From assembly GCA_000435195.1 (NCBI GenBank), contig FR880216.1, forward strand, positions 28,883-34,025: a stretch of 5,143 bases of DNA. Reading direction: 5' to 3'. Below the pieces are notes generated by a model. That model was not told the origin of the DNA. It did not search any database and was given only the letters and a program-made list of their open reading frames with translations. Each line of letters begins with the position of its first letter. Position 1 is the stretch's first letter. The stretch comes from Clostridium sp. CAG:169. Its GTDB lineage: Bacteria; Bacillota; Clostridia; Oscillospirales; Ruminococcaceae. A program made the position numbers and the translations under genes. Shown piece by piece: positions 1 through 5,143 of this stretch.

Positions 1-372
1 CGCCGCGGCGTTGGACTGACCGCCACCGTTGCCAAAACCTCCGCCGGAGCGGTGGAGTATATGCCGGTGGTGCGGGTGCCCAACATCGTGTCCACCATCG
101 AGGAGCTCAAGCAGAAGGGTCTGTGGATTTTCTGCGCCGACATGGACGGACAGCCCTGGTGCTCGACCGACATGGGCGGTCCGATCGGTATCGTCGTCGG
201 TGCAGAGGGCAGCGGTGTCAGCCGTCTGACCAAGGAGCATTGTGACTTTGTCGTTTCGCTGCCGATGAATGGTCAGGTCAACTCGCTCAACGCCTCGGTT
301 GCCGCAGCCATCGTGATCTATGAGGCAGTCCGTCAGCGCAGCGGTCTGCCGTCCTTTGTCAAAAAGAATTAA
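1..372 (+). CDS. rlmB: 23S rRNA (guanosine-2'-O-)-methyltransferase RlmB, C-terminal part (5' end outside window)
   Basis: This is the C-terminal 123 residues of a SpoU/TrmH-family (SPOUT, trefoil-knot) RNA methyltransferase; the reading frame is open from base 1, so the start lies upstream. SpoU motif 2 is visible as GAEGSGVSRL (residues 67-76 of the fragment) and motif 3 as LPMNGQVNSLNASVAAA (87-103). These form the SAM-binding knot and active site. The segment TKEHCD and the ending EAVRQRSG closely resemble E. coli RlmB, which methylates the ribose of G2251 in the 23S rRNA peptidyl-transferase loop using S-adenosylmethionine. The upstream part (TSAGAVEYMPVVRVPN) fits the RlmB pattern of SAGA-E--P--RV-N. 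The N-terminal RNA-binding domain is not in the window. The short gap to the next gene, with no terminator, suggests co-transcription. A related TrmH-family paralogue is possible, but the C-terminal match favours RlmB. Confidence 0.92.
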   Translation, partial: RRGVGLTATVAKTSAGAVEYMPVVRVPNIVSTIEELKQKGLWIFCADMDGQPWCSTDMGGPIGIVVGAEGSGVSRLTKEHCDFVVSLPMNGQVNSLNASVAAAIVIYEAVRQRSGLPSFVKKN

Positions 373-394
373 CTCTCCTGTCAGGGATAGGAAA

Positions 395-400
395 AAGGAG
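395..400 (+). promoter_or_regulatory. Ribosome binding site deciding the start of the 942-aa gene
   Basis: AAGGAG lies 8 bases before the ATG at 409. A TTG at 403 is in the same frame, but only 2 bases separate it from this site, so the ATG at 409 is the better start. No promoter is evident in the 36-base gap after rlmB. Confidence 0.8.
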
Positions 401-408
401 ATTTGAAG

Positions 409-3237
409 ATGAGCAAGCAGTATGATGTCGATGATATTCTCAATGAAATCAAGGCAAAAAAAGCGCGCCAGAACGCTTCTCAGTCTGCCCGCGCCGGACG
501 AGGCTCTCCCGCCACACGTCCCAAACCGGTCAACCAAAACATCGAGGACCTTTCCTCCCAAGCATACCGGCAGCCTCAACCGGAGCCTGTGACCCAACCA
601 AGACCGACCGTTCAGCCGCCACAGGCAGCACAGGCTGTTTCATCCGAGCCGCACGAACCGCAGACGGCTGCCCGAACCGCAGTGAAATCGCCGCGCTCAA
701 CCGAACACGATGATATGAGCAACACCGGCGTCTTTTTCTCCTCGCTGTCCAACCACCGCGAATCGGTCAAGGTACAGCAGGAGCATCTGGCAGAACTCCG
801 CCGCCAGGAGGAGCTGCTTCGCCAGCAGGAGGAAGAACTTCACCGTCAGGAGGAAGCCCAACACCAGCCGGAACCGCCACAGCAGCCCGCCGGCGACGAC
901 CTGACCTCCTCCTTCTTTTTGGAGCAGCAGCCCGCCGACCTGCCTTTGCAGCAAGGCTCCACTCCGTTCGGCGATTTTGAGCCGACCACACCGCCGCCCG
1001 AACAGCCCGACCCCAAGCTGAAGGGGAAAACCGAATATCAAAAATATTTCTCGGGCTTTGGACGCAAAAAGAATCCAGCCCCCAAACAGCCCGACGATTT
1101 TAAACCGGATGCTCCTTTGGAGGATAGCAACGACAGCCCAAGTCCCGCACAGCCGACGGACACCGACGACCTGTTTGCTTCCACACCGACCGGGCTGACC
1201 GAGGAGTTTGGAGCGGCTCCTTTTGCCGCCGCACAAACCCAAGCCGCGCAGAAACCAGCGGAAGCAGAAACCGCCCATACTGCCGGACATTTTCATGTTG
1301 AGCTGCCCGATGACTTTGACCAACCCTCTGCAGAAGCTGAGGCACCGCAGGCAGAAGATGCCGGTCTTTTCCACAAGAACGACGGTAAAAAGCAGAAGCC
1401 GGAAAAATCCTCTCGACTGGCTTCTGCCGAAATCCCGGTCCCGGAAGAATTTTCCGAGGAGGATACCGAGCTGGAGGACTACTCCTCGCCGAAGGACAAG
1501 GAAGCCATCCTGCGGGATATGCGCAGCATCAAAACCGGACTGCTGGTCCGCATCCTGCTGATGGTGGTCGTCTTTGGACTTTCCCTGTACCTGGCGCTGG
1601 CTGCCCGCGACATCCAGATTGCCGGTGAGCTGCTGCCGCTGCCGACCTTCATCCAGCCGGAGCTGCACCTGCGCTCCTACATGATAACCCTGTGCGTGGT
1701 ATCTGCCATCGGCGCGGTCATCTGCTCGAACACTATCGGCGGCGGATTGCTGGCGTTGCTCAAGTTCCACGCCAATACCGACACCCTGCCGATGCTGGCG
1801 CTGCTGGGTACTCTGGCGCAGGGCATCTGCTATATCATCAAACCGGAATATTTCAGTGTGGACAAAGCCGACTTTGGCACCAACCTCTACCTGTTCTTCC
1901 CGGTGGCGCTGTTTATCCTGTTGTTCAACCTGATTGGCAAGGTGCTGGTCATCCTGCGCATCCAGAACAACTTCAAGCTGGTGTCCTCCGAAAAACTCAA
2001 GCACGCCGCTGTCTTTTTAAAGGACCGCAACCTGCTGCGAGAAATCTCCCGCGGGCTTTCGATGGAGGAATACACCATCGCATACCCGGAAACCAGCCCG
2101 TTCCTCTCCAACTTTTTGGACAACTCCTACTCCGAGGACCACGCCGAACACATGAGCCGCATCCTGGCTCCTGTCTGCTTGCTGGCAGGCATCATCCTTT
2201 CGGTGCTGTCCTACCTGTTCAACAAGGACGTTGCCGAGGCCGTTTCCACCTTCACCGCCATCATGTGTGTCAGCGCGCCGCTGACCTCGACCATCGCCGC
2301 CAACCTGCCGCTGTACCGGATGTCCGCCAAGCTGATTCCGGCAGGCGCAATGGTATCCGGCTACTCTGCGGTGGATGCCTTCTCCCGCACCGAGGCGGTC
2401 GTGCTGGATGCCAAGGACCTCTTCCGTCCTTCGGACATCATCCTGCACGGCATCAAACCGTTTGACAAGAGCCAGATCGACTCGGTCATCCTGGATGCTG
2501 CCAGCGTCGTATGCAACACCGACGGAATGCTCACCGATGTCTTCAATAAAATCATCGGCTCCAACCGCTCGATGCTCCGTCCGGTCGAAAATGTGACCTA
2601 CGAGGATTCGATGGGACTGTCCGCCTGGGTGGACGGCAAACGGGTACTGATTGGAAACCGCGAGCTGATGGTCAACCACGGCATCGAGATCCCCAGCAAC
2701 GACTATGAGACCCGCTTTGTCCGCGACCGCAAGAACATCATCTATCTTGCCAACTCCGGTCAGCTGTCCGCCATGTTCGTCATCAGCTACCGACCGAACG
2801 ACCCGACCCGCGAGCAGCTGGAGATGCTGGCAGACCGCGGAATGTACCTGATCATCAACACCTCCGACCCGAATATCACAGCAGAAAAGATCCATGCTGT
2901 CTACGATTTCCCGTTGGAGCTGATCAAGCTGATGCCTGCTAAATTCCATGCTCCGTACGAGCAGCTGACCGCACAGAAGGACAGCTCTCCAGCCAAAATC
3001 GGATTCATCGGCTCCAGCCGCATGATGGTCACCGCCATCCTGGATTGCTTCACTGCCAAAACTGCCATCGACCAGGCTGTTTTGATTCAGATGATTGCAC
3101 TGGTTGCCGGTTACGCACTGGTAGCCCTGTTCTCCTTGATGGGCAATCTGTCCTACCTGAGCATCCTGCATCTGCTTATCTTCCAGCTGGTGTGGGCCAT
3201 CATCGGCACTGTGATTCCAAACCTCAAGAAATATTAA
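409..3237 (+). CDS. Degenerate P1B-type (heavy-metal) P-type ATPase-like membrane protein with long disordered N-terminus; predicted pseudo-ATPase
   Basis: The protein has 942 residues. Residues 1-370 are low-complexity, rich in Q, P, E and D, with a short Glu/Gln/Arg-rich coiled coil near 120-150. Predicted membrane helices lie near 378-399, 424-448, 460-477, 493-516, 585-604, 612-634, 891-911 and 916-937: two pairs, a cytoplasmic loop, a pair, a large cytoplasmic domain, then a final pair, as in P1B-ATPases. The sixth helix carries SAP (622-624) where transporters have CPC or a variant. The phosphorylation loop reads VVLDAKDLF (664-672) where active enzymes have DKTGT; Asp667 remains but KTGT is lost. 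N-domain-like sequence GKRVLIGNREL ends at 753. The TGDN site is TSDP (818-821), and Lys845 sits at the usual P-domain Lys. The GDGxND loop has become GSSRMM (868-873). The A-domain region (517-584) is short and lacks TGES. No N-terminal metal-binding CxxC is seen. I infer that it does not pump ions by a phospho-enzyme cycle; its role is unknown (scaffold, sensor or regulator). It probably shares a transcript with rlmB. Confidence 0.8.
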   Translation: MSKQYDVDDILNEIKAKKARQNASQSARAGRGSPATRPKPVNQNIEDLSSQAYRQPQPEPVTQPRPTVQPPQAAQAVSSEPHEPQTAARTAVKSPRSTEHDDMSNTGVFFSSLSNHRESVKVQQEHLAELRRQEELLRQQEEELHRQEEAQHQPEPPQQPAGDDLTSSFFLEQQPADLPLQQGSTPFGDFEPTTPPPEQPDPKLKGKTEYQKYFSGFGRKKNPAPKQPDDFKPDAPLEDSNDSPSPAQPTDTDDLFASTPTGLTEEFGAAPFAAAQTQAAQKPAEAETAHTAGHFHVELPDDFDQPSAEAEAPQAEDAGLFHKNDGKKQKPEKSSRLASAEIPVPEEFSEEDTELEDYSSPKDKEAILRDMRSIKTGLLVRILLMVVVFGLSLYLALAARDIQIAGELLPLPTFIQPELHLRSYMITLCVVSAIGAVICSNTIGGGLLALLKFHANTDTLPMLALLGTLAQGICYIIKPEYFSVDKADFGTNLYLFFPVALFILLFNLIGKVLVILRIQNNFKLVSSEKLKHAAVFLKDRNLLREISRGLSMEEYTIAYPETSPFLSNFLDNSYSEDHAEHMSRILAPVCLLAGIILSVLSYLFNKDVAEAVSTFTAIMCVSAPLTSTIAANLPLYRMSAKLIPAGAMVSGYSAVDAFSRTEAVVLDAKDLFRPSDIILHGIKPFDKSQIDSVILDAASVVCNTDGMLTDVFNKIIGSNRSMLRPVENVTYEDSMGLSAWVDGKRVLIGNRELMVNHGIEIPSNDYETRFVRDRKNIIYLANSGQLSAMFVISYRPNDPTREQLEMLADRGMYLIINTSDPNITAEKIHAVYDFPLELIKLMPAKFHAPYEQLTAQKDSSPAKIGFIGSSRMMVTAILDCFTAKTAIDQAVLIQMIALVAGYALVALFSLMGNLSYLSILHLLIFQLVWAIIGTVIPNLKKY

Positions 3238-3254
3238 AAATATCAACTCATAAA

Positions 3255-3294
3255 AAAACAGCCGAAGCAACAAAATGTTTGCTTCGGCTGTTTT
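3255..3294. terminator. Bidirectional intrinsic terminator between convergent genes
   Basis: Perfect 16-bp arms (3255-3270 and 3279-3294) enclose an 8-base loop. The GC core GCCGAAGC/GCTTCGGC is flanked by an A run on the left and TTTT on the right, so either strand gives a hairpin followed by U residues. It lies 17 bases after the stop of the 942-aa gene and about 70 bases beyond the stop of the convergent BlaI-family gene, so it can end both transcripts. Confidence 0.9.
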
Positions 3295-3314
3295 ATTTGC
3301 GAACAATCTGGAAT

Positions 3315-3353
3315 CATCCAACGGGTACGTTGGATGTCCAACCTATAGGTTGG
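3315..3353. repeat. Two abutting inverted repeats sharing CCAAC/GTTGG arms
   Basis: The first unit (3315-3336) has 9-bp perfect arms, CATCCAACG and CGTTGGATG, around the loop GGTA. One base later comes a 16-base perfect palindrome, CCAACCTATAGGTTGG (3338-3353). The four arms alternate CCAAC, GTTGG, CCAAC, GTTGG, so an alternative inner hairpin (GTTGGA 3329-3334 with TCCAAC 3337-3342) and a long-range outer pairing are also possible. It lies between the terminator and the 3' end of the BlaI-family gene. It could be a REP-like dispersed repeat, a protein-binding site or an extra 3' hairpin of that gene's mRNA. It is not followed by a T run on either strand. Confidence 0.65.
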
Positions 3354-3366
3354 CTCGCTGCAAATC

Positions 3367-3753
3367 TTACTGATTCTGCTTCTTTTCTTCAAGCCAACGG
3401 GACAGCTCATCCATATCCTGCTCGGTCAGGTCATTGTTGTCATACAGGGTATTGACCAAACTCATAAAAGAATTCTTGTGCAGCTTCTTAATGAAGTTTT
3501 TGGTCTCATACTCCATGTACTCTTCGCGCTCCACCTGAGGATAGTAGATTCTTTCTCTGCCGCGTTTTTCGGAAGAAAGGAATCCCCGGTCGATCAGACG
3601 GGAAAGGAGGGTCAGCAGGGTGGAGATATTCCAGTTTTTCTCATTGCTGACCACCTTCATTACATCGTTGGTCGACATTGGTGGTGTGTTGTCCCAGATT
3701 GCCTTCATAACTTCCAATTCTGCGTCCGGCAATCTTCTCATTTTGTCAAACAT
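3367..3753 (-). CDS. BlaI/MecI/CopY-family winged-helix transcriptional repressor (orphan)
   Basis: The protein has 128 residues, the normal length for BlaI-family repressors. The N-terminus LPDAELEVMKAIW is the family signature. The winged-helix segment follows: NISTLLTLLSRLIDRGFL is the recognition helix region, then the wing KRGRERIYYPQVEREEY. The C-terminal ~50 residues (KNSFMSLVNTLY...LTEQDMDELSRWLEEKK) match the helical dimerisation part. Known members are dimers that repress beta-lactamase/mecA genes or, in the CopY branch, copper transport genes. BlaI-type members are inactivated by proteolysis triggered by a BlaR1-type membrane sensor. No such sensor gene is present beside it, and the downstream neighbour is convergent, so the inducer and targets are unknown. 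The ATG at 3753 is preferred over upstream in-frame codons because family homology begins there and GGGTGA (3758-3763) stands just upstream. No CopY-type C-terminal CxC metal site is present. Confidence 0.9.
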   Translation of the reverse strand: MFDKMRRLPDAELEVMKAIWDNTPPMSTNDVMKVVSNEKNWNISTLLTLLSRLIDRGFLSSEKRGRERIYYPQVEREEYMEYETKNFIKKLHKNSFMSLVNTLYDNNDLTEQDMDELSRWLEEKKQNQ

Positions 3754-3811
3754 ATGTTCACCCGCTTCCGCCTGCTCATCGCAGACTGTTTTTGATTCAT
3801 CCACAGTTATA

Positions 3812-3840
3812 ATTATTACCGATGTAACATTGAATGTCAA
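3812..3840 (-). promoter_or_regulatory. SigA-type promoter of the BlaI-family gene
   Basis: On the - strand a perfect -35 TTGACA (3835-3840) is followed after 17 bases by AATAAT (3812-3817), five of six matches to TATAAT. Transcription would begin near 3805, giving a leader of roughly 50 bases. A palindrome overlaps the -35 and spacer, as expected for a self-repressed regulator gene. Confidence 0.75.
3827..3837. promoter_or_regulatory. Putative operator for the BlaI-family repressor
   Basis: ACATTGAATGT is a perfect 5+1+5 palindrome whose ACA...TGT arms resemble the TACA/TGTA-type dyads bound by BlaI, MecI and CopY. It overlaps the -35 box and spacer of the promoter of that gene. A second, imperfect dyad, GTTATAATTATTAC (3806-3819, 12 of 14 bases symmetric), covers the -10 box about two helical turns away and could be a second half of a paired operator. 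Function is inferred from position and symmetry. Confidence 0.5.
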
Positions 3841-3935
3841 TACATTTTTTGAAAATTTATTCAGACTTAACCAAAAAAATATTAAAAAACTGTTAAATAT
3901 TCCTTCATTTTCCTGCCATCTTTCCTGCAAATCGA

Positions 3936-3965
3936 TTGACATCTTCCTAAGGCAAATGCTACACT
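3936..3965 (+). promoter_or_regulatory. Promoter for the ogg-lipoprotein operon
   Basis: TTGACA (3936-3941) is followed after 18 bases by TACACT (3960-3965), preceded by an extended -10 TG at 3957-3958. It points toward the glycosylase gene, whose start is about 37 bases beyond the -10. The palindrome AATCGATT (3930-3937) overlaps the -35 edge; whether it binds anything is unknown. The stretch 3841-3929 between the two divergent promoters is very AT-rich, with several A and T runs; I see no gene in it. Confidence 0.6.
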
Positions 3966-3986
3966 TTAAAAAATTGTCCCGATTGA

Positions 3987-3992
3987 AAGGAG
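3987..3992 (+). promoter_or_regulatory. Ribosome binding site supporting a TTG start
   Basis: AAGGAG lies 9 bases before the TTG at 4002. There is no ATG in the frame until about residue 50, inside the conserved N-terminal domain, so this site fixes the unusual TTG start of the glycosylase. Confidence 0.8.
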
Positions 3993-4001
3993 AGACCCCT
4001 T

Positions 4002-4901
4002 TTGAAACCTGTAACAACCCTGCTCGACTGCGGTCTGCTGATTCAAAGCGAACCGGGAAGCTCGCTGAGCCTGCGTCTGGACCAGACGCTCGACTGCGGA
4101 CAGTGCTTCACCTTTTCCCAGACAGAAACCGATACCTGCCTGCCCGACATGGAACAAACCTGGCACGGCTGGGCAAAGGGTCATGCGCTGCGCATTTCCC
4201 AGCTGCGGGACGGCTCTCTGCTGCTGCACCAGCCACAGGATTACCCGCTGTGGGAGGAATATTTTGACTTGACCACCGACTACGATGCCATCCGCCGCAC
4301 CCTTTCCCTAGATCCTACCCTTAAACACGCCATCACCTTTGCGCCCGGCATCCGTATCCTTCGCCAAGACCCCTGGGAGGCGCTGTGCTGCTTTATCATC
4401 AGTCAGAACAACAACATCAAGCGCATCAAAGGAATCGTCCAGCGGCTTTGCAGCTGCCTTGGAGAGCCGATTCCTTCCAGTGATTGCTTTTCCTTTCCTT
4501 CCCCTCAGCGATTAGCTACTGCCACTTTGGAGGAACTGGAGCCGCTGCGCTGCGGCTTTCGCGCCAAATACCTGCTGGATGCTGCCCGGCGTGTCAGCAG
4601 CGGACAGGTGCAGCTGGATGCCATCCCGCAAATGCCGCTGGAACAAGCGCGCGCCCATCTGATGCAGATTGTCGGCGTCGGTCCCAAGGTCGCCGACTGT
4701 GCTTTGCTCTACGGATTCCATCGGCTGGAGTGCTGCCCGATGGATGTCTGGATGAAGCGGGTGTTTGCCGCACTCTATCCCAACGGGCTGCCCGATTGCG
4801 CACAAGACTTCATCGGCATCGCCCAGCAGTATCTCTTCCACTATGCTCGCTGCTGTCCGCAGATTTTGGAAGCTCCCGAAAAGGAGGCTGCTCTGGTATG
4901 A
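4002..4901 (+). CDS. ogg: 8-oxoguanine DNA glycosylase/AP lyase, OGG1 family (bacterial Ogg)
   Basis: This 299-residue protein has the length and motifs of clostridial Ogg enzymes, which excise 8-oxoguanine from DNA and nick the abasic site (base excision repair, cytoplasm). The N-terminal domain carries GQCF (33-36), corresponding to the GQxFRW element; here the Arg position is Thr. SQNNNIKRIKG begins at Ser134. The helix-hairpin-helix is VGVGPKVADC (224-233), where Lys229 aligns with catalytic Lys249 of human OGG1. PMDVWM (246-251) supplies Asp248, equivalent to Asp268 of OGG1. The C-terminal AQQYLFHYAR is also typical of the family. The start is TTG, with a good ribosome binding site upstream and its own promoter. 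The stop codon overlaps the next start by ATGA, so the downstream lipoprotein is probably translationally coupled. A 3-methyladenine glycosylase (AlkA) is less likely given the SQNNN and GVGPKVADC signatures. Confidence 0.92.
   Translation: MKPVTTLLDCGLLIQSEPGSSLSLRLDQTLDCGQCFTFSQTETDTCLPDMEQTWHGWAKGHALRISQLRDGSLLLHQPQDYPLWEEYFDLTTDYDAIRRTLSLDPTLKHAITFAPGIRILRQDPWEALCCFIISQNNNIKRIKGIVQRLCSCLGEPIPSSDCFSFPSPQRLATATLEELEPLRCGFRAKYLLDAARRVSSGQVQLDAIPQMPLEQARAHLMQIVGVGPKVADCALLYGFHRLECCPMDVWMKRVFAALYPNGLPDCAQDFIGIAQQYLFHYARCCPQILEAPEKEAALV
4881..4887 (+). promoter_or_regulatory. Ribosome binding site of the lipoprotein gene
   Basis: AAGGAGG sits inside the last codons of the glycosylase gene, 10 bases before the ATG at 4898. 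It supports that start even though the gene is cut by the window edge. Confidence 0.8.
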
Positions 4902-5143
4902 AATCGCTGCTTTCTCCTCTTGCCCTGCTGGCTGCACTGGTAATGACCCTAAGCGGCTGTGCGCGTACCATTCCGCCGCCGACCTCCGCCGAATCTGCCT
5001 CTCCCTCTGCACCAACGGTCGAAACCTCCGATGAAAAACCCGACAAGCTGCCCGACGACAGCCAATCCGAATCAACTGCACAGCTAACCGAAGCAGCCGC
5101 TTCCCCGCAGCTGTGTGCTTACCTGCCGGTTTCGTCACTGCCG
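4898..5143 (+). CDS. Putative secreted lipoprotein, N-terminal part (3' end outside window)
   Basis: The frame is open from the ATG at 4898 to the right edge (82 residues). Residues 1-20 form a lipoprotein signal peptide: Lys2, the hydrophobic run LLSPLALLAALVM, then the lipobox LSGC with Cys21 as the predicted lipidated residue after signal peptidase II cleavage. Residues 22-68 are a Pro/Ser/Thr/Glu/Asp-rich linker typical of surface lipoproteins, which tethers a domain outside the membrane. From about 69 (PQLCAYLPVSSLP) a folded domain may begin, but too little remains to name it. It overlaps the glycosylase stop by four bases (ATGA), so the two are co-transcribed and probably translationally coupled. 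The function is not recognisable from this fragment. Confidence 0.85.
   Translation, partial: MKSLLSPLALLAALVMTLSGCARTIPPPTSAESASPSAPTVETSDEKPDKLPDDSQSESTAQLTEAAASPQLCAYLPVSSLP

Noticed and set aside
697..2004. Long open frame on the - strand (435 codons) inside the 942-aa gene
   Set aside because: It is antisense to a gene with a good ribosome binding site, clear membrane helices and P-type ATPase layout. Its own translation is Q/R/G-rich with no recognisable domain, as expected from a mirror frame of GC-biased codons.
2017..3321. Second long - strand open frame (434 codons) opposite the same gene
   Set aside because: Its composition is a shadow of the + strand codons (H/D/Q/V/G-rich), it starts within the terminator/repeat region, and it has no family motif. 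The antisense openness comes from codon bias.
3045..3455. + strand frame spanning the end of the 942-aa gene, the terminator and the repeat cluster
   Set aside because: It reads out of frame through the gene end and through a strong terminator hairpin, so it is not a plausible coding region.
3886..3900. AT-rich AATATT/AAATATT symmetry in the divergent intergenic region as a possible operator or origin element
   Set aside because: In such AT-rich DNA short symmetries are expected by chance, and no repeated DnaA-like boxes or other iterons are present.
3754..4017. N-terminal extension of the BlaI-family protein up to 4017
   Set aside because: The extra residues are encoded by AT-rich promoter DNA, overlap the divergent gene's start and its promoter, and precede the family signature, which begins right after the ATG at 3753.
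3620..4267. + strand open frame crossing the BlaI-family gene, intergenic region and start of the glycosylase gene
   Set aside because: It is antisense to the repressor and out of frame with the glycosylase, and it lacks homology motifs and a convincing ribosome binding site.

Overview
The window looks like a chromosomal segment of a GC-rich member of the Clostridia, probably Oscillospirales/Ruminococcaceae-like. The grounds are strong AAGGAG-type ribosome binding sites, GC-rich coding sequence broken by AT-rich intergenic DNA, a clostridial-type 8-oxoguanine glycosylase and a BlaI-family repressor. This placement is inferred from protein character and base use, not from a search.

Left part (1-3237, + strand). 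The 3' end of rlmB, a 23S rRNA 2'-O-ribose methyltransferase, runs off the left edge. After 36 bases with no visible terminator comes a 942-residue membrane protein. Its C-terminal 570 residues keep the layout of a heavy-metal (P1B-type) P-type ATPase: eight predicted membrane helices, a proline-containing central helix, and N- and P-domain remnants. Nearly every catalytic motif is replaced. The first ~370 residues are a low-complexity Q/P/E-rich cytoplasmic region with a short coiled coil. It reads as a pseudo-ATPase with a new N-terminal extension and is the most interesting object here.

Middle (3238-4001). A 16-bp perfect hairpin flanked by A and T runs can terminate transcription from both sides between convergent genes. 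Next to it lies a compact cluster of inverted repeats (CCAAC/GTTGG arms). On the - strand is an orphan BlaI/MecI-family repressor gene with a near-consensus promoter that overlaps a palindrome, which suggests autoregulation. A divergent + strand promoter serves the next gene.

Right part (4002-5143, + strand). An 8-oxoguanine DNA glycosylase of the OGG1 fold, starting at TTG, overlaps by ATGA a lipoprotein gene that is cut by the right edge. The two are almost certainly one transcript. No RNA genes, insertion sequences or CRISPR arrays were seen. No functional link between the left operon and the right operon is evident beyond adjacency.
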